From NCBI RefSeq assembly GCF_003228315.1, contig NZ_CP029693.1, forward strand, positions 434,001 through 498,000: DNA of 64,000 bases. Direction: 5' to 3'. Of the stretch, positions 1 through 8,478 are shown piece after piece (within the stretch, counting starts at the first letter, position 1; each line of letters opens with the position of its first letter). A program made the translations under genes and the position numbers. The notes under the pieces were generated by a model, which was not told where the DNA came from, ran no database searches, and saw only the letters and a list, made by a program, of their open reading frames with translations. This DNA is from Pseudomonas putida. Its GTDB lineage: Bacteria; Pseudomonadota; Gammaproteobacteria; Pseudomonadales; Pseudomonadaceae.

Positions 1-379
1 TGTTGCGCTCTTCCAGGCGTTCGACGATGTAGTGAATGTAGAGGCTGCCGCGTTCGCCGGCGTTTTCGAGGAAAGAGGGATTGCTGGCGAACCACAGGCG
101 TTGCTGCTCGATGCGCGGGTTGACGCCCAGGCCATCCTGCAACTGGAAGCCCTGGCGCATGCGCTCCCAGACGTCCTGCGGAATCTGCGGGCTCGGCTTT
201 TCGCTGAGCCAGACGGGCTTCTGCTTGGCGCGCGCGGCAATATTCGGAGTGTGCGCCGCGTCGGTTTGCGGCGCATGGCTGGAACAGCCCGCCAATGTCG
301 CGGACACAGCCACCGCTATGGCTTGCGCCAGGCGGGTTAACGCGTCCGAACTGATGGCATTTCGAATGGATGACGACAT
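1..379 (-). CDS. mltD: Membrane-bound lytic murein transglycosylase D, N-terminal part (cut by window edge)
   Basis: Reading leftwards from an ATG at 379, the first 126 codons are open to the edge. The product starts with a positively charged segment, a hydrophobic stretch and a lipobox ending at Cys32 (TLAGC), so it should be an outer-membrane lipoprotein. The following segment, with KPVWLSEKPSPQIP, DVWERMRQGFQL, NPRIEQQRLWFASNP and YIHYIVERLEER, is what I expect at the N-terminus of MltD, which cleaves the glycan strands of peptidoglycan. The catalytic SLT domain and LysM repeats lie outside the window. It is downstream of gloB on the same strand (99-base gap), the order known in Pseudomonas and enterobacteria. 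Confidence 0.88.
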   Translation of the reverse strand, partial: MSSSIRNAISSDALTRLAQAIAVAVSATLAGCSSHAPQTDAAHTPNIAARAKQKPVWLSEKPSPQIPQDVWERMRQGFQLQDGLGVNPRIEQQRLWFASNPSFLENAGERGSLYIHYIVERLEERN

Positions 380-478
380 TGGCTGAACGTGAGTTCCGGG
401 CAAAAATGTCGGGCGATTCTAGAAAGCGCACCCCCCGCGGTCAACCATTCGCGGTTTTCGTACCATCGTGCAGACTGT

Positions 479-1246
479 TCAGAACTTGTCTTTCCACGCT
501 CTGAGCGTCGCAAAAACCATATCGGGCGCAGAGTTATCGGTGCCGGTCCGTTCGTCCGCTTTTTCTTTAACGGATGTTTCTGCGGTGCGCAAAAACGGAT
601 TTGTGCGCTTCTCCAGGGCGATTGTCGACGGCAGCGTGATGACACCGTCTTCCCGTTGACGGGTCACCGTCGCCAGGCGTTCGAGGGTGTCGGGATTGCC
701 GGGTTCGACAGCGGCTGCGAAGCGCAAGTTGCTCAGGGTGTATTCATGGGTGCAGAACACCTGGGTGTCTTCGGGAAGCGCCGCGAGGCGGGACAGCGAG
801 GCGTGCATTTGTTGCGGCGTGCCCTCGAACAGGCGCCCGCAACCGGCGGCGAACAGGGTGTCGCCACAAAACAGCAGGCCATGGTGATAATAGGCAATGT
901 GCCCCAGGGTATGACCGGGCACGGCAATGATCTCGAAGTCATGGCCCAGCACCTGGATGTGATCGTTATCCTTGAGCGCGATATCCCGCCCCGGAATGTT
1001 TTCGCTGGCCGGTCCATAGACTTTTGCGTCTGTCGCTTTCTTGAGCTGCTCGACGCCGCCGACATGGTCATGATGATGGTGAGTGATCAGAATATCGCTG
1101 AGCACCCATCCCGGATTGGCCGAGAGCCAATTCTGTACCGGCGCGGCATCGCCCGGGTCGACCACCGCGCAACGTCGGCTGCTGTGGTCCTGGAGCAACC
1201 AGATGTAGTTGTCGGTGAAGGCGGGCAGGGCACTGATCTGTATCAT
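479..1246 (-). CDS. gloB: Hydroxyacylglutathione hydrolase (glyoxalase II)
   Basis: A 255-residue metallo-beta-lactamase-fold enzyme that hydrolyses S-lactoylglutathione to D-lactate and glutathione, the second step of methylglyoxal detoxification in the cytosol. It begins with the typical [18 protein letters not shown] and has the dinuclear metal motif [10 protein letters not shown] at about residues 55-64, then [21 protein letters not shown] and CTHEYT, which supply the remaining metal and substrate ligands. The ATG at 1246 is chosen over an in-frame upstream start because family members begin at this point. It is divergent from the methyltransferase gene (65-base shared promoter region) and upstream of mltD. 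Confidence 0.96.
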   Translation of the reverse strand: MIQISALPAFTDNYIWLLQDHSSRRCAVVDPGDAAPVQNWLSANPGWVLSDILITHHHHDHVGGVEQLKKATDAKVYGPASENIPGRDIALKDNDHIQVLGHDFEIIAVPGHTLGHIAYYHHGLLFCGDTLFAAGCGRLFEGTPQQMHASLSRLAALPEDTQVFCTHEYTLSNLRFAAAVEPGNPDTLERLATVTRQREDGVITLPSTIALEKRTNPFLRTAETSVKEKADERTGTDNSAPDMVFATLRAWKDKF

Positions 1247-1311
1247 CGTCGGATTCGCCAAGCGGAAAACAAAGGCGCATCTTAGAACTTCCTGACGCGT
1301 TGGAGAATGCA

Positions 1312-2070
1312 ATGACCGATAAAGCGTTCGCTCAGGCTGATCCTGACTGGCTGGCGTTGATCAGCGCGGCGCGCGAGTGGCTGTCCGGCCCGCTCGGGCA
1401 GTTTTTGCTGGATGAAGAGCGACGCATGCTCGAGGAAGAGTTGGGCCGTTTCTTCGGCGGCTATCTGGTGCACTACGGACCGTCGGCCCAGACGCCGCCG
1501 TCGGCGCCGCAGGTGCAGCGCAATGTGCGTCTGGGGGCGCCATTGCCGGGGGTCGAGATCGTCTGCGAAGAGCAGGCCTGGCCATTGAGCGAACATGCCG
1601 CCGATGTCGTGGTGCTGCAGCACGGGCTGGATTTCTGTCTGTCACCCCACGGCCTGTTGCGCGAAGCGGCGAGCAGCGTGCGCCCCGGTGGACATCTGCT
1701 GATCATCGGTATCAATCCCTGGAGCAGCTGGGGGCTGCGGCACGTGTTCGCTCATGATGCTTTGCGCAAAGCCCGCTGCATCTCGCCGTCGCGGGTGGCT
1801 GACTGGCTGAACCTGCTGGGCTTCGCGCTGGAGAAACGTCGCTTCGGGTGCTATCGTCCGCCGCTTGCTTCGCCTGCCTGGCAGACCCGCCTGGCCGGTT
1901 GGGAGCGCATGGCCGGCAACTGGCAACTGTCCGGTGGCGGCTTCTATCTACTGGTCGCGCGCAAGATCGTGGTCGGCCTGCGGCCGGTCCGCCAGGAGCG
2001 CCGCGAGCCGATGGGCAAGCTGATTCCCTTGCCGATGGCCAAGGTCAATCGCCGCCGCATCGAACCGTAA
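1312..2070 (+). CDS. Class I SAM-dependent methyltransferase, YafS-like
   Basis: A 252-residue protein in the slot that yafS occupies between gloB and rnhA in E. coli. The central part ([18 protein letters not shown], then [29 protein letters not shown]) is the C-terminal half of a Methyltransf_11-type Rossmann domain. The usual glycine-rich SAM-binding motif I is not recognisable; only [11 protein letters not shown] lies in the expected place, so catalytic activity is uncertain. The ATG at 1312 is chosen because GGAG (1302-1305) is correctly spaced; a TTG at 1300 is in frame but has no such site. The C-terminal tail is strongly basic. The substrate is unknown. Confidence 0.8.
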   Translation: MTDKAFAQADPDWLALISAAREWLSGPLGQFLLDEERRMLEEELGRFFGGYLVHYGPSAQTPPSAPQVQRNVRLGAPLPGVEIVCEEQAWPLSEHAADVVVLQHGLDFCLSPHGLLREAASSVRPGGHLLIIGINPWSSWGLRHVFAHDALRKARCISPSRVADWLNLLGFALEKRRFGCYRPPLASPAWQTRLAGWERMAGNWQLSGGGFYLLVARKIVVGLRPVRQERREPMGKLIPLPMAKVNRRRIEP

Positions 2071-2165
2071 CACCTTCTTTTTTATATTTCCGGCCGGGGC
2101 TGCCCCGGTCTCGGGCGTTGTCGATCAGCGATCGGCGAGCCACCGTGTTTTCTGGATGGATTGGC

Positions 2166-2609
2166 ATGAGCGATAGCGTAGAACTGTTCACCGATGGCGC
2201 CTGCAAGGGCAATCCCGGCCCTGGCGGCTGGGGCGCATTGCTGGTGTACAAGGGCGTTGAAAAGGAACTGTGGGGCGGTGAAGCCAACACCACCAACAAC
2301 CGCATGGAGCTGATGGGCGCGATCCGTGGCCTGGAGGAGCTCAAGCGGCCCTGCGATGTGCTGCTGGTCACTGACTCGCAGTACGTGATGAAAGGCATCA
2401 CCGAGTGGATGACCAACTGGAAAAAACGCGGCTGGAAGACCGCCGCGAAAGAGCCGGTGAAAAACGCCGACCTGTGGAAGATGCTCGATGAGCAGGTCAG
2501 TCGCCACAACGTCACCTGGAAGTGGGTGCGCGGGCACATTGGCCACCACGGCAACGAGCGTGCCGACCAGTTGGCCAACCGTGGCGTGGACGAAGTACGC
2601 GGACTGTAG
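2166..2609 (+). CDS. rnhA: Ribonuclease HI
   Basis: A 147-residue RNase HI, which cuts the RNA strand of RNA-DNA hybrids and removes R-loops and primers. All four catalytic carboxylates fall at the canonical E. coli numbers: Asp10 ([18 protein letters not shown]), Glu48 ([10 protein letters not shown]), Asp70 (LVTDSQYV) and Asp134 ([10 protein letters not shown]). His124 ([11 protein letters not shown]) is also present. The basic-protrusion region [20 protein letters not shown] is intact. The ATG at 2166 gives exactly this numbering. It is followed 57 bases later by dnaQ, the usual pairing. Confidence 0.98.
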   Translation: MSDSVELFTDGACKGNPGPGGWGALLVYKGVEKELWGGEANTTNNRMELMGAIRGLEELKRPCDVLLVTDSQYVMKGITEWMTNWKKRGWKTAAKEPVKNADLWKMLDEQVSRHNVTWKWVRGHIGHHGNERADQLANRGVDEVRGL

Positions 2610-2666
2610 GAGCGTGTTAGAATCGCCGCCTTTTTGCACGATTGACCGATTGAGAGCTGAGCACTG

Positions 2667-3425
2667 ATGGCCACCAGATCCGTTGTACTCGACACCGAAA
2701 CCACCGGCATGCCGGTGACCGACGGCCACCGGATTATCGAAATCGGTTGTGTCGAGCTGATCGGTCGGCGCCTGACCGGCCGGCATTTTCACGTTTACCT
2801 GCAACCGGACCGTGAAAGTGATGAAGGCGCCATCGGCGTCCACGGCATCACCAACGAATTCCTGGTGGGCAAGCCGCGTTTCGCCGAGGTGGCCGAAGAG
2901 TTCTTCGAGTTCATCAAGGGCGCGCAGCTGATCATCCATAACGCGGCGTTCGACGTTGGCTTCATCAACAACGAATTCGCCCTGATGGGCCAGCAGGATC
3001 GTGCGGACATCACACAGCATTGCTCGGTCCTCGATACCCTGCTGATGGCCCGGGAACGTCACCCGGGACAACGCAACAGCCTCGACGCCCTGTGCAAGCG
3101 TTATGGCGTCGACAACTCCGGCCGTGAACTGCACGGCGCCTTGCTCGACTCCGAGATTCTCGCCGACGTTTACCTGACCATGACGGGCGGCCAGACCAGC
3201 TTGTCCCTGGCGGGCAATGCCTCTGATGGCAACGGTTCCGGCGAAGGTGCGGACAACTCGGCCACTGAAATCCGTCGCCTGCCGGCAGACCGCAAACCGG
3301 GGCGCATCATCCACGCCAGCGAGGATGACCTGGCGCAACACGTGGCGCGGCTGGAAGTCATCAGCAAGTCAGCCGGGGCGCCGGCGTTGTGGTTGCAATT
3401 GGCCGAGGCTGAAGCTCAGGCGTAG
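2667..3425 (+). CDS. dnaQ: DNA polymerase III epsilon subunit (proofreading 3'-5' exonuclease)
   Basis: A 252-residue DEDDh exonuclease of the replicative polymerase core. ExoI is VVLDTETTG (Asp9, Glu11), ExoII is in LIIHNAAFDVGFINNEF, and ExoIII is ELHGALLDSEILADVYL, which carries the catalytic His and Asp. The C-terminal segment after about residue 180 is the flexible linker and tail that binds the alpha subunit. It starts at an ATG 57 bases after rnhA. The intergenic gap contains TTAGAAT, a possible -10 element, so dnaQ may have its own promoter. Confidence 0.97.
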   Translation: MATRSVVLDTETTGMPVTDGHRIIEIGCVELIGRRLTGRHFHVYLQPDRESDEGAIGVHGITNEFLVGKPRFAEVAEEFFEFIKGAQLIIHNAAFDVGFINNEFALMGQQDRADITQHCSVLDTLLMARERHPGQRNSLDALCKRYGVDNSGRELHGALLDSEILADVYLTMTGGQTSLSLAGNASDGNGSGEGADNSATEIRRLPADRKPGRIIHASEDDLAQHVARLEVISKSAGAPALWLQLAEAEAQA

Positions 3426-3505
3426 GCAGCCATTCAAAAAAGATCGCTTTGTCTCTTGACCCTTTTCAGTGCATCGCGCTCGCCACATCCGCTTCAACCC
3501 TCTAC

Positions 3506-3543
3506 CCTGAGGTCATTGGCAGGCTCTGGCCTGCCGCCTCAGG
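3506..3543 (+). promoter_or_regulatory. Two-part hairpin in the ldcA leader, overlapping the only Shine-Dalgarno-like sequence
   Basis: An outer stem CCTGAGG (3506-3512) / CCTCAGG (3537-3543) encloses an inner stem GGCAGGC (3518-3524) / GCCTGCC (3529-3535) with a TCTG loop. AGGA at 3541-3544 is the best ribosome-binding candidate for the ATG at 3556, and its first bases are in the outer stem. Folding could therefore restrict translation of the decarboxylase. There is no T-tract, so it is not a simple terminator. Function is inferred. Confidence 0.45.
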
Positions 3544-3555
3544 ACACTGAGCCTC

Positions 3556-5811
3556 ATGTATAAAGATCTGAAATTCCCGGTCCTGATCGTCCACCGCGAC
3601 ATCAAGGCCGATACCGTCGCCGGCGACCGTGTGCGGGGTATCGCCCGGGAGCTGGAGCAGGAAGGTTTCAGCATCGTCTCGGCGGTGGATTACACCGAAG
3701 GGCGTCTGGTCGCTTCGACTCATCACGGTTTGTCGTGCATGTTGATCGCGGCGGAAGACGCCAGCGCTCACTCCCATTTACTCCAGAACATGGCCGAACT
3801 GATCGGGTTGGCCCGCGTACGTGCGCCGGATCTTCCGATCTTCGCCCTGGGCGAGCAGGTGACCCTGGAAAACGCGCCGGCCGACGCCATGGCCGAACTC
3901 AACCAGCTGCGCGGCATTCTGTACCTGTTCGAAGACACCGTGCCGTTTCTCGCGAGGCAAGTGGCGCGCGCTGCGCGCAAATATCTGGACGGACTGCTGC
4001 CACCGTTCTTCAAGGCGCTGGTGCAACACACCGCCGATTCCAACTATTCCTGGCACACTCCCGGTCACGGCGGCGGAGTGGCCTATTACAAAAGCCCGGT
4101 GGGGCAGGCCTTTCACCAGTTCTTCGGGGAAAACACCCTGCGTTCGGACCTGTCGGTTTCAGTGCCGGAGCTGGGTTCGCTGCTCGATCACACGGGGCCC
4201 CTGGCCGAAGCCGAGGCCAGGGCGGCGCGCAACTTCGGTGCCGATCACACCTTCTTCGTGATCAATGGCACTTCCACCGCGAACAAGATCGTCTGGCATT
4301 CCATGGTGGCGCGCGATGACCTGGTGCTGGTGGACCGCAACTGCCACAAGTCGGTACTGCACTCGATCATCATGACCGGCGCGATCCCCTTGTATCTGTG
4401 CCCGGAACGCAATGAATTGGGGATCATCGGCCCGATTCCGCTGAGCGAGTTCAGCCCGCAATCGATCCAGGCCAAGATCGATGCCAGCCCGTTGACCAAG
4501 GGCCGGGCGCCGAGGGTCAAGCTGGCGGTGGTGACCAACTCCACCTATGACGGCCTGTGCTACAACGCCGAGTTGATCAAGCAGCAACTGGGCAACAGTG
4601 TCGAGGTGCTGCACTTCGACGAAGCCTGGTACGCGTACGCGGCCTTCCATGAGTTTTTTGCCGGGCGCTACGGCATGGGCACCTCCTGCAGCGAAGACAG
4701 CCCGCTGGTCTTCACCACCCACTCCACCCACAAACTGTTGGCGGCCTTCAGTCAGGCCTCGATGATCCACGTGCAGGATGGCGGTGCGCGACAGTTGGAC
4801 CGGGACCGCTTCAATGAAGCGTTCATGATGCACATCTCCACGTCGCCGCAGTACGGCATCATCGCCTCGCTGGACGTTGCTTCGGCAATGATGGAAGGCG
4901 GCGCGGGGCGTTCGCTGCTACAGGAAATGTTCGACGAGGCCCTGAGTTTCCGTCGTGCGCTGGCGAATCTGCGCCAGCACATTGCGGCTGACGACTGGTG
5001 GTTTTCCATTTGGCAGCCGCCGTCAGCGGAGGGTATCGAGCGGGTGGAGACTGCGGACTGGCTGCTGCAGCCCGGGGAGGACTGGCACGGCTTCGGCGAC
5101 GTGACCGACGATTATGTGTTGCTCGATCCGATCAAGGTCACCCTGGTCATGCCGGGTCTTAACGCCGGTGGTGCCCTCAGTGAGCGCGGGATTCCGGCGG
5201 CCGTGGTCAGCAAGTTCCTCTGGGAGCGCGGGCTGGTGGTGGAAAAGACCGGTCTGTATTCGTTCCTCGTGCTGTTCTCCATGGGCATCACCAAGGGCAA
5301 ATGGAGCACGCTGCTGACCGAGTTGCTGGAGTTCAAGCGCAGTTACGATGCCAACGTCAGTCTGGCAACTTGCCTGCCGTGTGTGGCGCAGCAGAATGTT
5401 GCGCGTTACCAGGGCATGGGCTTGCGCGACCTGTGCGATCAACTGCATGCCTGCTATCGCAGCAACGCCACGGCAAAGCATCTCAAGCGCATGTACACGG
5501 TGTTGCCGGAAGTCGCCATGAAACCTGCGGATGCCTATGACCATCTGGTGCGAGGCGATGTCGAAGCGGTGTCGATCGATGCCCTGGACGGGCGTATCGC
5601 TGCGGTGATGCTGGTGCCTTATCCGCCGGGAATTCCGTTGATCATGCCTGGCGAGCGTTTTACCGCAGCGACTCGCTCGATCATCGATTACCTGGCGTTT
5701 GCCCGCACGTTCGACAGCAGTTTTCCGGGGTTCGTAGCCGATGTGCACGGATTGCAACATGAAGATGAGGGCAATGGGCGGCATTACACCGTCGATTGCA
5801 TCAAGGAATGA
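3556..5811 (+). CDS. ldcA: Lysine decarboxylase (fold-type I Orn/Lys/Arg decarboxylase family)
   Basis: A 751-residue PLP enzyme built as in E. coli LdcI/AdiA: an N-terminal receiver-like wing domain (about 1-130), a PLP domain and a C-terminal domain. The cofactor lysine is Lys393 in TTHSTHKLLAAFSQASM; NSTYDGLCYNAE and HFDEAWYAYAAFH are the other active-site stretches. Length and position (dnaQ side of rnhA-dnaQ) match P. aeruginosa LdcA (PA1818, recalled), which makes cadaverine from lysine and starts the lysine decarboxylase catabolic route. Arginine or ornithine specificity cannot be excluded from sequence alone. Its stop is close to the start of the GNAT gene, which probably shares its mRNA. 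Confidence 0.88.
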   Translation: MYKDLKFPVLIVHRDIKADTVAGDRVRGIARELEQEGFSIVSAVDYTEGRLVASTHHGLSCMLIAAEDASAHSHLLQNMAELIGLARVRAPDLPIFALGEQVTLENAPADAMAELNQLRGILYLFEDTVPFLARQVARAARKYLDGLLPPFFKALVQHTADSNYSWHTPGHGGGVAYYKSPVGQAFHQFFGENTLRSDLSVSVPELGSLLDHTGPLAEAEARAARNFGADHTFFVINGTSTANKIVWHSMVARDDLVLVDRNCHKSVLHSIIMTGAIPLYLCPERNELGIIGPIPLSEFSPQSIQAKIDASPLTKGRAPRVKLAVVTNSTYDGLCYNAELIKQQLGNSVEVLHFDEAWYAYAAFHEFFAGRYGMGTSCSEDSPLVFTTHSTHKLLAAFSQASMIHVQDGGARQLDRDRFNEAFMMHISTSPQYGIIASLDVASAMMEGGAGRSLLQEMFDEALSFRRALANLRQHIAADDWWFSIWQPPSAEGIERVETADWLLQPGEDWHGFGDVTDDYVLLDPIKVTLVMPGLNAGGALSERGIPAAVVSKFLWERGLVVEKTGLYSFLVLFSMGITKGKWSTLLTELLEFKRSYDANVSLATCLPCVAQQNVARYQGMGLRDLCDQLHACYRSNATAKHLKRMYTVLPEVAMKPADAYDHLVRGDVEAVSIDALDGRIAAVMLVPYPPGIPLIMPGERFTAATRSIIDYLAFARTFDSSFPGFVADVHGLQHEDEGNGRHYTVDCIKE

Positions 5812-5825
5812 GGACGTTACCCAGT

Positions 5826-6440
5826 ATGCAAGCGGACATGAATCCGATTAACCCGGGGTTGTCGGTGCGCGTTGCCGATGAAAGCTTCGCCACCTACATC
5901 TGGGGCAGCGATTTCAGCTTTGAAGTGGCAGCCTACGGGACCCCGCAAATAGGCCAGCCAGTCGAGCGATGGCTGGTGACGCCGATCACGCCCTACCGAA
6001 AATGCTATGGAATCGACCCGGAAGAATTCAGCAGCTTCCGCGACGCTGCCGACAGCGCGATTTTCATGGCCTTCCTGGATGGCGAGCCGGTCGGCCACCT
6101 GGTGATCAGCACCAACTGGAACGGTTTTGCCCATATCGACGAGCTGGCGGTGCATGCGCCGGCCCGACGCCACGGGGTGGCGAAGGCACTGCTCGACGTG
6201 GCGCAATTCTGGAGTCGCAAGAAAAAGCTGCCGGGCATCATGCTGGAAACCCAGAACAACAATCTGGGAGCGTGCCGGCTGTATGAGCGTTGCGGTTTCG
6301 TGATTGGCGGCATTGATCACATGCGCTATCGGGGTATCGACCCCAATACTGCCGAAGTGGCGCTGTTCTGGTATCGCGTCTTCGATAATCCGCTGGAAAA
6401 CCCGATCAGCTCGCCATCATCGCCGCGGCTTGTTCCGTGA
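5826..6440 (+). CDS. GNAT acetyltransferase resembling streptothricin acetyltransferase
   Basis: A 204-residue GNAT protein. PYRKCYGID in the N-terminal half, HIDELAVHAPARRHGVAKAL (acetyl-CoA loop RRHGVA), then LETQNNNLGACRLYERCGF, VIGGIDHMRYRG and AEVALFWYRVF follow the order and wording I know from Sat/SatA streptothricin acetyltransferases, which acetylate the beta-lysine side chain of streptothricin. The start at 5826 is preferred (GAGGA at 5810-5814); a start at 5808 overlapping the ldcA stop as ATGA is possible. Being in one transcript with a lysine decarboxylase, it might act on lysine, cadaverine or a related amine; that is inference. The 3' end overlaps the convergent LysR gene by 35 bases. 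Confidence 0.78.
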   Translation: MQADMNPINPGLSVRVADESFATYIWGSDFSFEVAAYGTPQIGQPVERWLVTPITPYRKCYGIDPEEFSSFRDAADSAIFMAFLDGEPVGHLVISTNWNGFAHIDELAVHAPARRHGVAKALLDVAQFWSRKKKLPGIMLETQNNNLGACRLYERCGFVIGGIDHMRYRGIDPNTAEVALFWYRVFDNPLENPISSPSSPRLVP

Positions 6441-7299
6441 TGATGTCCAGCAAGGTCTGGACGGCGGGCGAAGGCTCGCCGTTTTTCAATGTCAGGGCAT
6501 AGACGCTGATTGGCACCGCAGGGGCCAGCGGGCAGGCATCCAGCCCGGCGGCCTTGGCGCCGAGTGCGGTGAAAGGGTCGACGATGGCCAGGCCTTCGCC
6601 AGCCTCGACCATGCTGCGCATCATCTGATGGGTCTGCACACGGGTCTGAACCACCGGTGCCGGGCGCAGGGCATGCAGTTTGTGCTCCAGGGCCGGGCTC
6701 AGCGGATCATGCCCTTCGAGACCGACCATCGCTTGCCCCGCCAGGTCCTGGAGAGAAATGTATTTCTGCTTCGGCTGTAGCCAGCCATGGGGGGCGAGCA
6801 GTTGCAACTTGCCCTGGGCTATCACCTGACACTGAATCTCGCTGCGATCCGGGTCATGCAGGCTCAGGCCCAGGTCGCTTTCACGCAGCAACAGGCTTCT
6901 GACGATGTCACGAGTGGGTTGGCTCAGCAGGGTGCAAGGCGCATCAGGCAGGCGCCGGCGCAGGGCCGCGATGCTTTGTGGCAGCAGTTGCTGGGCAAGG
7001 GGCGGAGTGCCGATGATGCGCAAAGGGGGCGCCAGATATTGCCGCAGGCTGGCGGCCAGGCGCTGTACCGGTTCAAGCGCATCGTAGACATGGGCAATTT
7101 CAACTTGCAGCTCCCGCGCTTCGCGGGTGGCCTGTAAACGTCCGCGCACGCTGGAGAACAGCATGAAACCCAACTGATCCTCAGCCTCGCGCAAAATCCG
7201 TTCAACCTCGGTCGAGGGCAGCTGCAACCATTCGGCGGCGGTGCCCATATGACCGGTCTGCAGGAGCGCCTGGATCACTTCGATATGGCGTAAACGCAT
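6406..7299 (-). CDS. LysR-family transcriptional regulator
   Basis: A 297-residue LysR-type regulator. The N-terminal 60 residues (MRLRHIEVIQALLQTGHMGTA, LQLPSTEVERILREAEDQLG) form the winged helix-turn-helix, and PLRIIGTPPLAQQLLPQSIA onwards is a periplasmic-binding-protein-like effector domain. The HTH is slightly unusual: the recognition helix has STEVERILREAED instead of the common QPAVSRQIRxLE pattern. It converges on the ldcA-GNAT pair and their ends overlap, so it may regulate them, but nothing in the sequence proves it. The target is unknown. Confidence 0.85.
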   Translation of the reverse strand: MRLRHIEVIQALLQTGHMGTAAEWLQLPSTEVERILREAEDQLGFMLFSSVRGRLQATREARELQVEIAHVYDALEPVQRLAASLRQYLAPPLRIIGTPPLAQQLLPQSIAALRRRLPDAPCTLLSQPTRDIVRSLLLRESDLGLSLHDPDRSEIQCQVIAQGKLQLLAPHGWLQPKQKYISLQDLAGQAMVGLEGHDPLSPALEHKLHALRPAPVVQTRVQTHQMMRSMVEAGEGLAIVDPFTALGAKAAGLDACPLAPAVPISVYALTLKNGEPSPAVQTLLDIITEQAAAMMAS

Positions 7300-7397
7300 G
7301 CGTGAAGTCCATGTTCAGCAGGTGAAGGAGTCAGTGGCTGAATCCTAACCCAAGTCCGTGCATATGACTTCTGATCATAACGCCCAATCTGCGGTAC

Positions 7398-7622
7398 TTA
7401 AGAAGCTACGATCGATTCCGGCTCGCGGGTCAGGCTAACGCCGCTCTGTACCAGCTGAAACTCGTTGTCATCGAGCTTTTTGACGCGGTCGCCATGGGCC
7501 AGTTTGTAGGTAGTGAGCGGTGCACCATCTACCGATTGTGTGGAGTCCTGGAACTCATGTACCGAATAAACGCGGCCTTCTGCGTCTCTTGCGTGGAATT
7601 GACCGACGAGTACTGCTGCCAT
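7398..7622 (-). CDS. Small conserved protein of unknown function
   Basis: A 74-residue soluble protein, MAAVLVGQFHARDAEGRVY and so on, ending SLTREPESIVAS. I do not recognise a domain. The composition (acidic and hydrophobic alternation, SVHEFQDST, PLTTYKLAHGDRVKKLDDNEFQLVQSG) suggests a small beta-rich fold. The ATG at 7622 is supported by AGAGG ten bases upstream; an in-frame extension further upstream lacks a site. No signal peptide or membrane segment. It is monocistronic, between the LysR gene and the divergent FMN reductase gene. Confidence 0.7.
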   Translation of the reverse strand: MAAVLVGQFHARDAEGRVYSVHEFQDSTQSVDGAPLTTYKLAHGDRVKKLDDNEFQLVQSGVSLTREPESIVAS

Positions 7623-7804
7623 CTGCTTAAAACCTCTGGAGATAAAACGCTGGGGTTGCGGCTTGAATAGACCGCTACCGCCCACGGGAAGTTTTCCTGG
7701 GTAAAAAAAATATTCAGGACCCGGATATACCTATGTTCACTGGTTGAATCGTCATCTGATCACTATAACTAGAGGCTTCTCCCACGGACAAACGAGAGCC
7801 CCCC

Positions 7805-8365
7805 ATGAGCAATGTCTATACCGTCGCTGTCATCGTCGGCAGCCTGCGTGAAGCATCGATCAACCGCAAGGTAGCCTTGGCGCTGGCGGATCTGGCGCCG
7901 GCCAACCTCAACCTGAAAATTGTCGAAATCCGCGATCTGCCGCTCTATAGCGAAGATATCGATGGTGCGACCCCGCCGGCAGCCTACAGCACTTTCCGAC
8001 AGGAAGTTCGCTCATCCGACGCAGTGCTGTTCGTCACCCCGGAATACAACCGCTCGATACCCGCTCCGATGAAAAATGCCATTGACGTGGGCTCGCGCCC
8101 CTATGGAAAGGCGGTCTGGAGTGGCAAGCCGGGCGCGGTGATCAGTGTTTCGCCGGGTGCTGTAGGTGGGTTCGGCGCGAACCATCACCTGCGCCAATGC
8201 ATGGTTTTTCTCGATGTACCGATGATGCAGCAGCCGGAGGCCTACTTGGGTGGCGCCGGTTCGGCATTTGACGAGTCGGGGAAACTGTCGGATTCCGTCA
8301 AGCCGTTCCTGCAAAAATTCATCGATTCCTACGGAAAGTGGGTCGAACAGCACAAGAAAGTCTGA
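7805..8365 (+). CDS. chrR: NAD(P)H-dependent FMN reductase, ChrR/azoreductase type
   Basis: A 186-residue flavodoxin-fold reductase very close in wording to P. putida ChrR. It has the phosphate-binding loop VGSLREASINRK, the flavin motif TPEYNRSIPAPMKNAIDVGSRP and the following SVSPGAVGGFGANHHLRQ. The family transfers two electrons from NAD(P)H to quinones, chromate and other oxidants through FMN and limits oxidative stress. GAGAG lies upstream of the ATG. It seems to be transcribed alone; a possible promoter with CACTATAACTAG lies about 45 bases before the start. The physiological substrate is not determined by sequence. Confidence 0.88.
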   Translation: MSNVYTVAVIVGSLREASINRKVALALADLAPANLNLKIVEIRDLPLYSEDIDGATPPAAYSTFRQEVRSSDAVLFVTPEYNRSIPAPMKNAIDVGSRPYGKAVWSGKPGAVISVSPGAVGGFGANHHLRQCMVFLDVPMMQQPEAYLGGAGSAFDESGKLSDSVKPFLQKFIDSYGKWVEQHKKV

Positions 8366-8379
8366 CAAACCGCGGTCCC

Positions 8380-8478
8380 GCAGGAGGAGTTTGCTCACGA
8401 GTAGCCCGAGGCCAACGTGTTTAACCAGTAAGCCCGTGTGATCGTTGAGGTTCATCGCGAGCAAGCTCGGCTCCTACA
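8380..8478. repeat. Decayed REP pair
   Basis: The left arm (8380-8405, CAGGAGGAGTTTGCTCACGA) is a mutated copy of the REP palindrome. The right arm (8454-8478, ATCGCGAGCAAGC then TCGGCTCCTACA) is nearly intact and inverted. The right arm supplies the stop codon of the TetR gene. Confidence 0.75.

Noticed and set aside
389..1285. Plus-strand frame covering gloB
   Set aside because: Shadow of gloB, whose metal-binding motifs and family length are unambiguous on the minus strand.
2092..2107. CCGGGG-CTG-CCCCGG hairpin between the methyltransferase gene and rnhA
   Set aside because: The T-run lies before, not after, the stem on the plus strand, so it is not a convincing terminator; too short to name otherwise.
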